From positions 1 to 36,638 of the forward strand of contig CAIQEU010000051.1 in the NCBI GenBank assembly GCA_903870905.1: a DNA stretch of 36,638 nt, read 5' to 3'. Below, piece after piece: positions 1 to 8,123 of this stretch; position 1 is the first letter of the stretch, and each line of letters opens with the position of its first letter. The notes below the pieces were generated by a model that worked only from the letters and a program-made list of their open reading frames with translations, searched no databases and was not told where the DNA came from. The translations under genes were made by a program, and so were the position numbers. Source of the DNA: an uncultured Actinomycetes bacterium (lineage in GTDB: Bacteria; Actinomycetota; Acidimicrobiia; Acidimicrobiales; RAAP-2).

Positions 1-60
1 AGATCGGCCGGAGTCTCAATCTGTGGCAGTAGCACGGGTCGCTCCAAGGTCATCTCTAGG
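1..60. other. Window edge, no gene seen
   Basis: These bases lie downstream of the MFS transporter stop codon. No open frame with coding character or clear hairpin is visible. The stretch may be intergenic or the end of a gene outside the window. Confidence 0.4.
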
Positions 61-1308
61 CTACCGGTCTGTCGCCGCGGCAGTGCTGCGATGGGCGAGG
101 AATCCGGCAGTGACACTGACGCCGAGACCAATGACGGCAACGGCGGCAAGACCCGTCGAGAGATCCCACCGGTCGGCAATCGCACCGATGAGCGGAGCGC
201 CGGCAACCCAGCCGATGTAGCCAGACGCGGTGAACGCACCGACGGCCGAGCTCGGTGCACTCGACCTGCGACCCACATCGGCCATGAGGAGCGGCCAGTT
301 GAGGCTGACGCCTGCTGCGGTGACCACCAGCATCGATGCCGCGAGCACGGCGTTGTGGGTGTGGGATTCGATGAGGAGGCCGCATCCGGTCACGAGGGAG
401 CCAACCGCGAGGGTGCGAAGTGGCGATCGTTCTCCAATGGCGGGACCAGCCAGCACTCGGCCGAGTCCGGCGACGCCATTGCCGAGCGCGTAGGCCGAGG
501 CCCCAGCCAAGAGTCCGATGTGGAGGTCGCGGCGGAGGTAGAGCACGCCCCAGGTGAACACGCCACCTTCAACTAAGGCTGCAGCAGCGAAGACGATCAA
601 CAAGGCAATGAGGCGGTCGTGGCGCAGCAGCGCCCACAGTGAGGTCGGGGTGGCAGTGGCCGGCATGGGATCGGCGTCGCCGAAGGGGCTTGGGAGGGGA
701 AGAGCGAGACCCTCATCCACGGTGGGGTCGACGTCGTCGCGACTCACGAGGAACCAGATCGTGACGACAATGAGGAGGAGTGCAGAGATGATTGGCCAGA
801 GCCAACTGCCCCCGTTGGTTGCCACCCCGCTGACCCCTGTTGCGAGGGCACCGAGCATGGCACCGAGGTTGAAGGTGGCATGGAAGCGAACGAGCCGGCC
901 GGGTTGTCCGGCGAGCGCAGCGGTGGCGCCGACGTTCATCACCGCATCGACGGAGCCCATGATGATCTGGACCGCCGTGAAGACCACGATGAACGGCCAG
1001 AGCGCATCCATTGCGATGAGGGGGAGTCCGAGGATTGCCCAGGTCACGACGATGACCGCGAGGAGGTGCACCGGGGGAAGACGGCGTCCGAGGTGCGTCG
1101 CTGCAGAACCTGCAACGGCCCCGGCAACGACACCCACGGCGAGCAGGATGCCGAGCGCAGCATTGGAGAGCCTGAAGTGCCCTTGGATGGAGGCGAGGGA
1201 AGCATTCCACGAGCCCCAGAAGCACCCGAGGAGGATGAATGCGGCCGTGACCAGCCACGGCACCTGCTGGCGAACCATGGGTCCGTCCCCGATGGTCGTC
1301 GACGTCAT
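61..1308 (-). CDS. MFS transporter, 12-TM type
   Basis: This 415-residue protein looks like a major facilitator superfamily permease, closest in general character to YbjJ-like or sugar-type members. It shows two blocks of hydrophobic helices joined by a charged central loop (around residues 195-225, rich in Asp and Pro). The first helix follows a short polar N-terminus, and Gly-rich helices with a GAxLGALATGV stretch lie in the first half. The substrate cannot be read from sequence. The frame stays open far upstream, but that part is antisense to tldD and not membrane-like, so it is excluded. I place the start at the ATG at 1308 because a TATCGT -10 box lies exactly 7 nt upstream, which fits a leaderless mRNA. 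A second ATG at 1278 is possible. It is divergent from tldD with only 19 bp between the two start codons. Confidence 0.85.
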   Translation of the reverse strand: MTSTTIGDGPMVRQQVPWLVTAAFILLGCFWGSWNASLASIQGHFRLSNAALGILLAVGVVAGAVAGSAATHLGRRLPPVHLLAVIVVTWAILGLPLIAMDALWPFIVVFTAVQIIMGSVDAVMNVGATAALAGQPGRLVRFHATFNLGAMLGALATGVSGVATNGGSWLWPIISALLLIVVTIWFLVSRDDVDPTVDEGLALPLPSPFGDADPMPATATPTSLWALLRHDRLIALLIVFAAAALVEGGVFTWGVLYLRRDLHIGLLAGASAYALGNGVAGLGRVLAGPAIGERSPLRTLAVGSLVTGCGLLIESHTHNAVLAASMLVVTAAGVSLNWPLLMADVGRRSSAPSSAVGAFTASGYIGWVAGAPLIGAIADRWDLSTGLAAVAVIGLGVSVTAGFLAHRSTAAATDR

Positions 1309-1327
1309 GCAGGCTACGATACCGGCC
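1309..1327. promoter_or_regulatory. Symmetric divergent leaderless promoter core
   Basis: The 19 bp between the two start codons hold TACGAT on the plus strand (1315-1320) and TATCGT on the minus strand (1321-1316). The two hexamers overlap by 5 bp. Each is followed by exactly 7 nt and then an ATG (plus strand 1328, minus strand 1308). Both fit the actinobacterial -10 pattern TANNNT for leaderless transcripts. No -35 box was recognised. Confidence 0.65.
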
Positions 1328-2722
1328 ATGACGACGGCACTCTTGACCGAGGACATCGCCCAGCGCGTCCTCCAGGCAGCACTCGATCGCGGTGGCGAGT
1401 GGGCAGAGATCTTCTGTGAGGATCGCTCCTCCATTGGTAGCTCGCTCGACGACCAACGGGTGGAATCCCTGACGACTGGACGAGACCGCGGCGCCGGCAT
1501 TCGGGTCGTCGTTGGCGACACCGTTGGCTTCGCGCACACGGCGGATCTCACAGAAGCCAGCCTGCTCGACGCCGTGGCCGCTGCGGCGTCGGTCGCCGCT
1601 GGACGCACGAGCGCCGGACCGATGGGTGCGCTGAAGGTTGGACCGAAGCGGGCACCCCTCGCCGCGGTGCTCCCTGAGACGATTGCCAAGGACGACAAGG
1701 TCGCACTGCTGTTCGCCGCTGACGACGCCGCACGGGCGCTCGGTGGCGAGATTGCTCAGGTCCAAGTCGGCTACGCCGACTCACGGCGCCGCATCGTCGT
1801 CGCCAATTCCGATGGGCTCTTCGAAGAAGACGACCAAGTTCGGGTCCGCTTCATGGTGATGTGCACCGCACTGGGTGACACCGGACTGCAGACCGGCTAC
1901 CAGGTGCTGGCTCGCACCCAGGGGTTCGAGACCTTCGATGAAGCGGCGATTCGCGTCATGGCGGAGAAGGCCGGTCGCCAGGCCATCACCAAGCTCTCGG
2001 CACGTCCTGCCCCGTCGGGCGAGTTGCCGATCGTGCTGGCCGGGGGCAGCGGAGGAATCTTGTTCCACGAAGCCTGCGGCCATGGCCTTGAAGCCGACCA
2101 CATTGTGAAGGACGCCTCGGTCTACGCCCACCGCGTCGGCCAGCAGGTGGCCTCCAAGGGCGTGACGCTCGTCGACGACGCCACGATGGACGGCGAGTGG
2201 GGTACGGCCCGCATCGACGACGAAGGGCACGCTGCCGTACCGAACACGCTCATCGAAGACGGCGTGCTGACCGACTACATGTGGGACTTCCTCCGCGCTC
2301 GCCACACGGGACGTCCAACCTCGACCAACGGCCGTCGGCAGAGCTACCAGCACCTGCCCATGGTGCGGATGACCAACACCTACCTCCTCGGCGGCCCCGA
2401 CGACGCCGACGACATCGTGGCGTCGACGCCACACGGGATCTACGTGCGCCAGCTCGGTGGAGGACAAGTCGACACCGCTACGGGCGACTTCGTCTTTGGA
2501 ACCTCCGAGGCCTACCTCATCGAGAACGGCGAGATCACGGCGCCGCTGCGTGATGCGAACCTCATCGGTAATGGGCCTGAGATCCTCTCTCGGATCGATG
2601 CGGTGGCGAGCGACTTCTCCATGACCGTCGGAACGTGTGGGAAAGATGGGCAGCAGGTACCCGTTGGGTGTGGACAGCCGACGATGCGAGTCACGTCGTG
2701 CACCGTTGGAGGAACGGCATGA
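1328..2722 (+). CDS. tldD: TldD-type metalloprotease subunit
   Basis: TldD is the catalytic half of the TldD/TldE heterodimer, a zinc-dependent protease that digests unfolded or ribosomally made modified peptides. The 464-residue product has the family metal motif HEACGH at residues 247-252, inside the conserved Gly-rich stretch that precedes it (GGSGGILFHEACGHG). The length matches the family (about 450-480). I chose the ATG at 1328 because a TACGAT -10 box lies 7 nt upstream. An in-frame ATG at 1307 would lie upstream of that promoter. The stop overlaps the tldE start as ATGA, so the two are translationally coupled, as expected for partner subunits. No modified-peptide (RiPP) precursor or modifying enzyme is seen in the window, so a housekeeping role is more likely. 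Confidence 0.93.
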   Translation: MTTALLTEDIAQRVLQAALDRGGEWAEIFCEDRSSIGSSLDDQRVESLTTGRDRGAGIRVVVGDTVGFAHTADLTEASLLDAVAAAASVAAGRTSAGPMGALKVGPKRAPLAAVLPETIAKDDKVALLFAADDAARALGGEIAQVQVGYADSRRRIVVANSDGLFEEDDQVRVRFMVMCTALGDTGLQTGYQVLARTQGFETFDEAAIRVMAEKAGRQAITKLSARPAPSGELPIVLAGGSGGILFHEACGHGLEADHIVKDASVYAHRVGQQVASKGVTLVDDATMDGEWGTARIDDEGHAAVPNTLIEDGVLTDYMWDFLRARHTGRPTSTNGRRQSYQHLPMVRMTNTYLLGGPDDADDIVASTPHGIYVRQLGGGQVDTATGDFVFGTSEAYLIENGEITAPLRDANLIGNGPEILSRIDAVASDFSMTVGTCGKDGQQVPVGCGQPTMRVTSCTVGGTA

Positions 2723-4074
2723 CGATGGAACTCAGCGATCTGGCAGCATCGATCCTCGAGCGCAGCGGTTCCGGGGAGCACCTCGAGGTCTACGTCGCCC
2801 GAGGCCGTGACGCTGAAGTTCGGGTGTACGAGGGTGCGGTTGAGTCCCTGACCGCTGCCACCTCTGCCGGAGTTGGGATTCGTGTTCTCACTGAGAGCCC
2901 AGATGGCATGCGGGAAGGCTTCGCCTGGGCGGGATCGCTCGACGCTGGCGTGATCACCGACACCCTCGCGGCAGCCCGAGACAACGCTCGGTTCGCAACA
3001 CCGGACCCGCACGTGGCCTTGGCGACGCCCGACGGCGTCGCTGTTGCCGACGTGGTGACCTACGACCCCTCGATCTCGAGCGTGTCGACCGAGGAGAAGA
3101 TCGCGTTCGTCACTGAACTCGAACGCCTAGTCCGCCAGCACCCGAAGGTGAAGGGCATCAGCTCGAGCGACTACAGCGACGGCGAAGTGGAGATGGCGTT
3201 GGCCTCGACGAACGGCATCGCGGTGTCCTCTCGCCGGAGCGTCGCCTCGGCGGCCGTCGACGTCATCGCCGAAGACGGCGACGAAATTCAAACTGGCTAC
3301 AGCTACACCGCTGGTCGATCCTTCGCTCAGCTAGAACTCGAGGCGACCGCAGCGGATGCCGTGCGCCGGGCGGTGTCGCTCCTCGGAGCAACCAAGCCAA
3401 CGTCTCGCCACTGCACCGTCGTGCTCGACCCCCGCGTCGTGGCGCAGTTGCTGTCCATCGTCGCCGCTGCCCTGTCGGGTGAAGCGGTCGTCAAGGGACG
3501 CTCGTTCTTCGCTGGACGCATTGGCGAGATGGTCGCTGCGCCAGGGTTCACCTTGGTCGATGACCCGACGAATCCCCTGGCCTACGGCGCCGCCCGAGTG
3601 GACGGCGAAGGCCTCGCCTGTCGTCGCAACGAGCTCATCGTGAACGGTCAACTCCAGCGCTTCTACTACGACACCGTTGCTGCTCGTCGAGCAGGCACCA
3701 GTTCAACCGGATCAGCGCTGCGAGGTGGCTTCGCCGGCACCCCGGGTCCAGGTTGCCGGGCCCTCGCCCTCCAGCCGGGAACGATGTCGAAAGATGAGAT
3801 TCTCTCCGCAGTTGGCGACGGGATCTACGTGCAGGCAATTTCAGGCGTGCACTCCGGCGTGAGTCCGGTGAGCGGAGACTTCTCCGTAGGCGCAGAAGGC
3901 TTCCTCATCAGTGACGGAGCGCTCGGGGCACCCATTCGCGAGGCGACCATTGCCTCGACGCTGCAGAAGATGCTGGCCGATGTGGTGGCCGTTGGCCGTG
4001 ACGTCGAGTGGCTCCCCGGCAGTGCGGCCGGCCAAAGCGTGGCCATTGCCAATATGTCGCTCTCGGGCGTCTGA
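2719..4074 (+). CDS. tldE: TldE/PmbA protease partner subunit
   Basis: This 451-residue protein is the non-catalytic partner (TldE, also called PmbA) of the TldD protease. It shares the family fold: an N-terminal domain with the VESLTAATSAGVGIRVL region, and a C-terminal domain with ALRGGFAGTPGPG and the ISGVHSGVSPVSGDFSVGAEG block typical of TldE. As usual for this subunit it lacks the HExxxH zinc motif seen in TldD. The start ATG at 2719 overlaps the tldD stop (ATGA). An ATG at 2725 is a less likely alternative. Its stop lies 1 bp from the stop of the convergent ruc-like gene, and no terminator fits between them. Confidence 0.92.
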   Translation: MTMELSDLAASILERSGSGEHLEVYVARGRDAEVRVYEGAVESLTAATSAGVGIRVLTESPDGMREGFAWAGSLDAGVITDTLAAARDNARFATPDPHVALATPDGVAVADVVTYDPSISSVSTEEKIAFVTELERLVRQHPKVKGISSSDYSDGEVEMALASTNGIAVSSRRSVASAAVDVIAEDGDEIQTGYSYTAGRSFAQLELEATAADAVRRAVSLLGATKPTSRHCTVVLDPRVVAQLLSIVAAALSGEAVVKGRSFFAGRIGEMVAAPGFTLVDDPTNPLAYGAARVDGEGLACRRNELIVNGQLQRFYYDTVAARRAGTSSTGSALRGGFAGTPGPGCRALALQPGTMSKDEILSAVGDGIYVQAISGVHSGVSPVSGDFSVGAEGFLISDGALGAPIREATIASTLQKMLADVVAVGRDVEWLPGSAAGQSVAIANMSLSGV

Positions 4075-4075
4075 G

Positions 4076-4288
4076 TCAGTCGCTCGACGAGCTCGAACCC
4101 GAATCAGACGACGACCGGCTGTCGGTCTTGTAGAAGCCGCCACCCTTCAGCACGATCCCCGGGAGACCGAAGACCTTCCGGAGTTCGCCACCGCACTCAG
4201 GGCAGGTGGTCAAGGCGTCGTCTTTGATGGACTGGACGATCTCGAATTGGTGCTGGCAAGCGCTGCAGCGGTACTCGTAGGTAGGCAT
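4076..4288 (-). CDS. ruc: FmdB-family zinc-ribbon protein, Ruc-like chaperone
   Basis: This 70-residue protein starts MPTYEYRC and has the FmdB zinc ribbon with Cys8, Cys11, Cys29 and Cys32 (CxxC...CxxC). It ends in a Ser/Asp-rich, probably disordered tail after a GFYKTDSRSS segment. This layout matches Mycobacterium tuberculosis Rv0991c (Ruc), a redox-regulated chaperone that binds unfolded protein after oxidation and is under HrcA control. The identification is inference from domain layout plus the CIRCE operator found directly upstream at 4314-4340, which is the regulation known for Ruc. GGAGAG sits 4 nt before the ATG. The general FmdB family label is certain, and the Ruc assignment is likely. 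Confidence 0.88.
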   Translation of the reverse strand: MPTYEYRCSACQHQFEIVQSIKDDALTTCPECGGELRKVFGLPGIVLKGGGFYKTDSRSSSDSGSSSSSD

Positions 4289-4313
4289 CTGACTCTCCAG
4301 AGGTTCGAGGAGG

Positions 4314-4340
4314 TTGGCACTCTCGCCGATTGAGTGCTAA
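4314..4340. promoter_or_regulatory. CIRCE element, HrcA operator
   Basis: The sequence reads TTGGCACTC, then 9 nt, then GAGTGCTAA. The CIRCE consensus is TTAGCACTC-N9-GAGTGCTAA, so there is a single mismatch in 18 conserved positions and the spacer is exact. It lies 25-51 bp upstream of the ruc-like ATG on the minus strand and touches that gene's likely -10 box. HrcA bound here would block its transcription until heat or unfolded-protein stress. Confidence 0.9.
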
Positions 4341-4345
4341 TTCTA
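4340..4345 (-). promoter_or_regulatory. -10 box of ruc-like gene
   Basis: On the minus strand this reads TAGAAT. It overlaps the CIRCE element by one base, so the start of transcription would fall inside the operator. No clear -35 box was seen. Confidence 0.5.
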
Positions 4346-4388
4346 GCGCGCCGCGTGGCGGACCCTTCAGGGCAGGGGTGTCGCACCC

Positions 4389-4394
4389 TAGGAT
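4389..4394 (+). promoter_or_regulatory. -10 box of moaC, leaderless
   Basis: TAGGAT ends 6 nt before the moaC ATG at 4401, so the mRNA would begin at or near the start codon. No Shine-Dalgarno sequence fits in the gap. Confidence 0.55.
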
Positions 4395-4400
4395 GAAGTC

Positions 4401-4901
4401 ATGGCAAGTCAGCATCACTTGGAGTTCGAGCCCTCGAGTGGAGGAATTGGTCGAGAGCCGGCCCAGCGAGAGGTGACCCAGCGCCGCGCCGTGGCGCAGT
4501 GCCGCGTGGTGATGGATGCGGCGACGACCGATCGCATCGTGCAGAACGCCACCTCCAAGGGTGATGTGCTCGCAACCGCCCGTGTGGCGGGGATCGGCGC
4601 TGCCAAGCGCACCGCAGAGCTCCTGCCGATGTGCCAGATGGTGGTGGTGGGCTCGGTCGTCATTAGCTTCGCCATTGGCGACACCTCGGTGCTCGTGACC
4701 GCAGAGGTCCACACCGTCGATCGCACCGGGGTGGAGATGGAAGCGATGACCGCAGCGATGGTCGCCGCCCTCACGATCTACGACATGTGTAAGAACGTGG
4801 ACCGCACGATGCGCATCGAGCACGCCCAGCTCGTGGAGAAGTCCGGAGGGCGCTCTGGGACGTGGCGACGCGACCTCGACCTGTTCGATGGCGATGCATG
4901 A
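4401..4901 (+). CDS. moaC: Cyclic pyranopterin monophosphate synthase, divergent
   Basis: MoaC converts 3',8-cyclo-7,8-dihydro-GTP to cyclic pyranopterin monophosphate, the second part of the first stage of molybdenum cofactor synthesis. The 166-residue product carries the family core: KGDVLATARVAGI with Lys53, RTGVEMEAMTA with Glu112 and Glu114, and TIYDMCK with Asp128 and Lys131, then KSGGRSG near the C-terminus. One key site differs. The family motif LCHP reads MCQM here (residues 77-80), so the conserved histidine (His77 in E. coli) is Gln79. The enzyme may be divergent or compensated. No other molybdenum cofactor genes are in the window. The start follows a TAGGAT box by 6 nt. Confidence 0.9.
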   Translation: MASQHHLEFEPSSGGIGREPAQREVTQRRAVAQCRVVMDAATTDRIVQNATSKGDVLATARVAGIGAAKRTAELLPMCQMVVVGSVVISFAIGDTSVLVTAEVHTVDRTGVEMEAMTAAMVAALTIYDMCKNVDRTMRIEHAQLVEKSGGRSGTWRRDLDLFDGDA

Positions 4902-4906
4902 ACTCC

Positions 4907-4923
4907 TGCCGACGTGGTCGGCA
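4907..4923. terminator. Small hairpin between moaC and pafBC
   Basis: TGCCGAC and GTCGGCA form a 7-bp stem with a GTG loop just after the moaC stop. There is no T-tract. It may weaken read-through from moaC into pafBC or protect the moaC mRNA 3' end. Confidence 0.35.
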
Positions 4924-4949
4924 CTGAACCGAGATGAAGAGGCGACGTC

Positions 4950-6911
4950 GTGAGCAAGGTTGACCAACTCGAGCGCTTGATGAACCTCGTCCAGATCCTG
5001 CTCAACGCCAAGAAGCCGTTGTCGCTCGTCGAGATCGTCCAAGAGGTGCCCGGCTACCCGCCGGGGAAAGAGGCCTACCGTGGTGCGTTCGAGCGCGACA
5101 AGCGGACGCTGCGTGAAGAGGGCATCGAGATCGACATGGTCGAGATCGGCGGTGAGGCCCAGCAGGGCTACCGCATCAACCCAGACCGCTACTACCTCCC
5201 TGAGCTGAACCTGACCGCAGCGGAGCAACGGGCACTCGCGATTGCGGTGGCTGGTGTGGCGGACGGCACCGGGTACGGCGCAGGAGCGCTCTACAAGTTG
5301 GGCGAGGTTCGCGAGGCATCGGTGCCGGTGATCGCTCAACTCGAACCACCCGATGGCGTCGCCGAATTGTACGACGCAGTGCGGGCTAAGGCGCTCGTCA
5401 CCTTCACCTACAGCGGCGAGGAGCGCACGGTCCGTCCCGCCTCGGTCTTCACGAGTAAGGGCCGCTGGTACCTCGCGGGGTACGCAGATGCCCGGGCAGA
5501 TGTTCGGGTCTACCGTATTGACCGCATCGTGGGCGAGGTCGCCATCGGTGCACCCATGAGCGGCACCTGGCCAGAAGGTGTCGAGCGGCCTCGGGGATTC
5601 CACAACCTCATCGTGGACGGCGCCGACGCCGCTGCGGACCCAGACGTCGTGTTGGCCCTCGACGCGGTGGCAACTGCCCGGGTTCGCATGGAACTCGGCG
5701 ACGCCATTGCGGTCACGAGTCGTGACGACGGTCGCTTCGAAGTTGCGCTGTCATGCACCAATGCGATCTTCGCCCGGTCCTTCACGTTGTCGATGGGGGA
5801 GCGGGCTGAGGTCCTCGGCCCGCCGCACTTCCGTACCTCCATCGTCGACTGGCTCTCGGCAATCGTCGCCGAGCGCGACGGCTCCCTCGAGGACAGCGAC
5901 GCTGACCTCGGTGACGAGGTGCAGGTGCACGCTATGGAGATCGCCGCTGCTCCGAGTCCGTTCACCGACGTCGATCCCGATGTGAAGGTCACTCGGATGA
6001 CCGGTCCTCAGCGGTTCCGCCGCCTGCTCGGCATCATGACGTACCTCGCCCAGGTGGGCGAAGCCCGCATCAGCGACCTCGCTGAGCGGTTCTCCCTGAC
6101 TGAGGCCCAGGTCGTGAAGGAACTCGAACTGGCGGCATGTTGCGGGACGCCGCCCTACTCACCCGATCAGCTCCTCGAGATCTTGGTGGACGACGAGTGG
6201 GTCTCGGCCAACCTGCCCGAGGAGATGGCGAAGCCGCGCCGTCTCAGTCGACGAGAAGGATTCGCGCTCTCGGCCTCGGCCCACCTCATCCTCGACCCGT
6301 TCATCTTCGAGGATTCGAGTTTGGCGTCGGCTGTGGCCAAACTCGATACCGCACTCGGAACCGATGCCGTCCTCGGCGTCGAAGTTGAGGCCGCGGCCAC
6401 CTTGGCCAAGCTCCGCGGCGCCGTCCAGCGTGAGCGCCTCCGCATCACCTACTTCGTTCCCCATCGCGACGAGTTGACCGAGCGGATCATCAATCCGCTC
6501 TCGGTGGTGCTGTGGGAAGGCAACGGCTACGTCGAGGCGTACTGCGAGCAGGCGGGGGCTGTTCGGGTCTTCCGTGCTGATCGCATTGATGACGTCGAGG
6601 TGCTCGGTGCCCAACCCGACGGCCTTCCCGCTCCCGAACTGAAGCCCGAGGACATCACGTCGTTCCTCGACGACGCCCCGGTGGCGACGCTCCGGGTTTC
6701 AGGAGCAGCTCGCTGGGTTGCGGACTCCATCTTGTCGATGGGGGTGACTGAAGTGGCTCCCGATCTCTTCGACGTTGAGGTTCGTGTCGCCAGTGAGCGC
6801 TGGCTCGCAATTTTGCTAATTCAGGCTGGGGTCGAGGCCACGGTGCTGAAGCCGCCAACCATGCGGCGACTCGGCGCCGATTTGGCTGCGGCCATCTTGG
6901 AGAACTACTGA
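4950..6911 (+). CDS. pafBC: PafBC, fused WYL-domain DNA-damage regulator
   Basis: This 653-residue protein is a tandem fusion of two WYL-domain regulators equivalent to mycobacterial PafB and PafC, which act together as the main LexA/RecA-independent activator of DNA repair genes. The first half has a winged HTH (residues about 1-60), then a WYL domain with RWYLAGY (172-178) and VYRIDRI (187-193). The second half starts near residue 343 with another HTH (RISDLAERFSLTEAQVVKEL) and a second WYL-like domain ending in VFRADRI around 540. WYL domains are thought to bind single-stranded nucleic acid. GAAGAGG lies upstream of the GTG start. Unlike in mycobacteria, pafA and tatAC are not adjacent here. 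It sits 48 bp after moaC and 39 bp before the relaxase gene. Confidence 0.9.
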   Translation: MSKVDQLERLMNLVQILLNAKKPLSLVEIVQEVPGYPPGKEAYRGAFERDKRTLREEGIEIDMVEIGGEAQQGYRINPDRYYLPELNLTAAEQRALAIAVAGVADGTGYGAGALYKLGEVREASVPVIAQLEPPDGVAELYDAVRAKALVTFTYSGEERTVRPASVFTSKGRWYLAGYADARADVRVYRIDRIVGEVAIGAPMSGTWPEGVERPRGFHNLIVDGADAAADPDVVLALDAVATARVRMELGDAIAVTSRDDGRFEVALSCTNAIFARSFTLSMGERAEVLGPPHFRTSIVDWLSAIVAERDGSLEDSDADLGDEVQVHAMEIAAAPSPFTDVDPDVKVTRMTGPQRFRRLLGIMTYLAQVGEARISDLAERFSLTEAQVVKELELAACCGTPPYSPDQLLEILVDDEWVSANLPEEMAKPRRLSRREGFALSASAHLILDPFIFEDSSLASAVAKLDTALGTDAVLGVEVEAAATLAKLRGAVQRERLRITYFVPHRDELTERIINPLSVVLWEGNGYVEAYCEQAGAVRVFRADRIDDVEVLGAQPDGLPAPELKPEDITSFLDDAPVATLRVSGAARWVADSILSMGVTEVAPDLFDVEVRVASERWLAILLIQAGVEATVLKPPTMRRLGADLAAAILENY

Positions 6912-6950
6912 GCGAACGGAGCAGCAGCGCCCGGTGGGCATGCTCATGGT

Positions 6951-8123
6951 GTGCTCCGGATCACCACGCGTCGCCACGTCGACCCTGGCTACTACCGCGG
7001 GCGACGAGCAGAGTTCGACCACCTCGACCTCGACGGCACCCTGCGTTCCATTGGGAAGATGGGGGTCACCCTCGGCATCCCGGCAACGCTCGACGATGAC
7101 ACGACCAACGCGCTGCTGCGCGGAAACCTCGGGGGACCTCGGGACCTCGCCGGCCCGCGCCGAAGCGTGGAAGCCATTGAACTGATCTTCGCCCCAGAGA
7201 AGGCGGTGAGCATTCTGGCGCTGTGTGGACCACCTGAGGTCGCGGGCAGGGTGGTCGCAGCGCACGAGCGAGCGGTCGCTTCGGCGCTCTCCTACCTCGA
7301 AGATCGAGCAGTCGCACCGCAAGGACGCACCGATCGCACCGAACGCAGTCGAGCGTGGCTGGGGTTCACCGCCACCCACGGGGTGAGTCGTGCTGGCGAC
7401 CCGCACCTCCACAGTCACGTCCTCATCATGAACCTCGTCCAGAGCGCTGAGGGGAGGTTTCGCCCCATCGATACGAGGGGACTCTTCGCCCACCACCGAG
7501 CAGCAGCCGCGCTCTACGACGCCGAGCTCACCGGTGTGCTCGTGCGCGAGCTCGGGTTCCGAGCGGCCACGGTCCCAACCCTCGCCACTGCGGTGCTGAG
7601 TACTCGAGCAGCAGCGTTCCGACAGGATGGACCAGCGGCACGCCACGTCCCACCGGTTGGTGCCACCCGTGAAGCGTTCCTCGACCTCTGGGAGCATCGG
7701 CTCGCTGGCGTTGGACTCACGACTGCGGCCATCCTCGCCTACGAGCGGGTGTCACCACACCTGCCCACGCGTCTCGATGAGCGAGCGTTCGCCGTTGCCC
7801 TCGGTGGTGGGGACCGATCGGTGCTGCGGCGAGACGTCGTTGCGGCGTGGGCTCGGGCCAGCGGGGGCGCACCGAGTGCCAGCACCCTTGGCTGTGTGGG
7901 GGAGCTCCTCGGAGCAGCGAGCGATGGGGTCTTCGAAGTACCGGTGGCTCCGCGTGTCGTTCTCCCTCGCGGTGCAGCGCTCGAGGAGCTCGGTGCTCGA
8001 CCTCTCGAATCCCGGGCGCTGCGCCGGTGGTTAGAGAGCGATCAGCGGACGAGGTCTCGCGACGACGGTGATCGAAGCCGTTCCATGTCGCCACGGAGCG
8101 CCAGCCACGGCATGGAGCGGTGA
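6951..8123 (+). CDS. MobF/TrwC-type conjugative relaxase, relaxase domain only
   Basis: The 390-residue product has the TrwC-relaxase signature. FAPEKAVSI at 80-88 matches the family FxPxKSVS motif. The metal-binding histidine region reads THGVSRAGDPHLHSHV (142-157), with His143, His154 and His156 in the expected places and an extra His152. A tyrosine pair at residues 14-15 (GYYRG) could supply the DNA-cleaving tyrosine, but the N-terminus is shorter and differs from TrwC. The Arg-rich C-terminus has no helicase domain, so it is much shorter than TrwC or TraI. Such proteins nick oriT and pilot the strand through a secretion channel. The GTG at 6951 is the only plausible start; no good RBS is seen. 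The last 82 bp overlap the 3' end of the coupling-protein gene on the other strand. No integrase or pilus gene is nearby. Confidence 0.82.
   Translation: MLRITTRRHVDPGYYRGRRAEFDHLDLDGTLRSIGKMGVTLGIPATLDDDTTNALLRGNLGGPRDLAGPRRSVEAIELIFAPEKAVSILALCGPPEVAGRVVAAHERAVASALSYLEDRAVAPQGRTDRTERSRAWLGFTATHGVSRAGDPHLHSHVLIMNLVQSAEGRFRPIDTRGLFAHHRAAAALYDAELTGVLVRELGFRAATVPTLATAVLSTRAAAFRQDGPAARHVPPVGATREAFLDLWEHRLAGVGLTTAAILAYERVSPHLPTRLDERAFAVALGGGDRSVLRRDVVAAWARASGGAPSASTLGCVGELLGAASDGVFEVPVAPRVVLPRGAALEELGARPLESRALRRWLESDQRTRSRDDGDRSRSMSPRSASHGMER

Noticed and set aside
1309-1698. N-terminal extension of the MFS transporter
   Set aside because: It is antisense to tldD, not membrane-like, and lies upstream of the leaderless -10 box.
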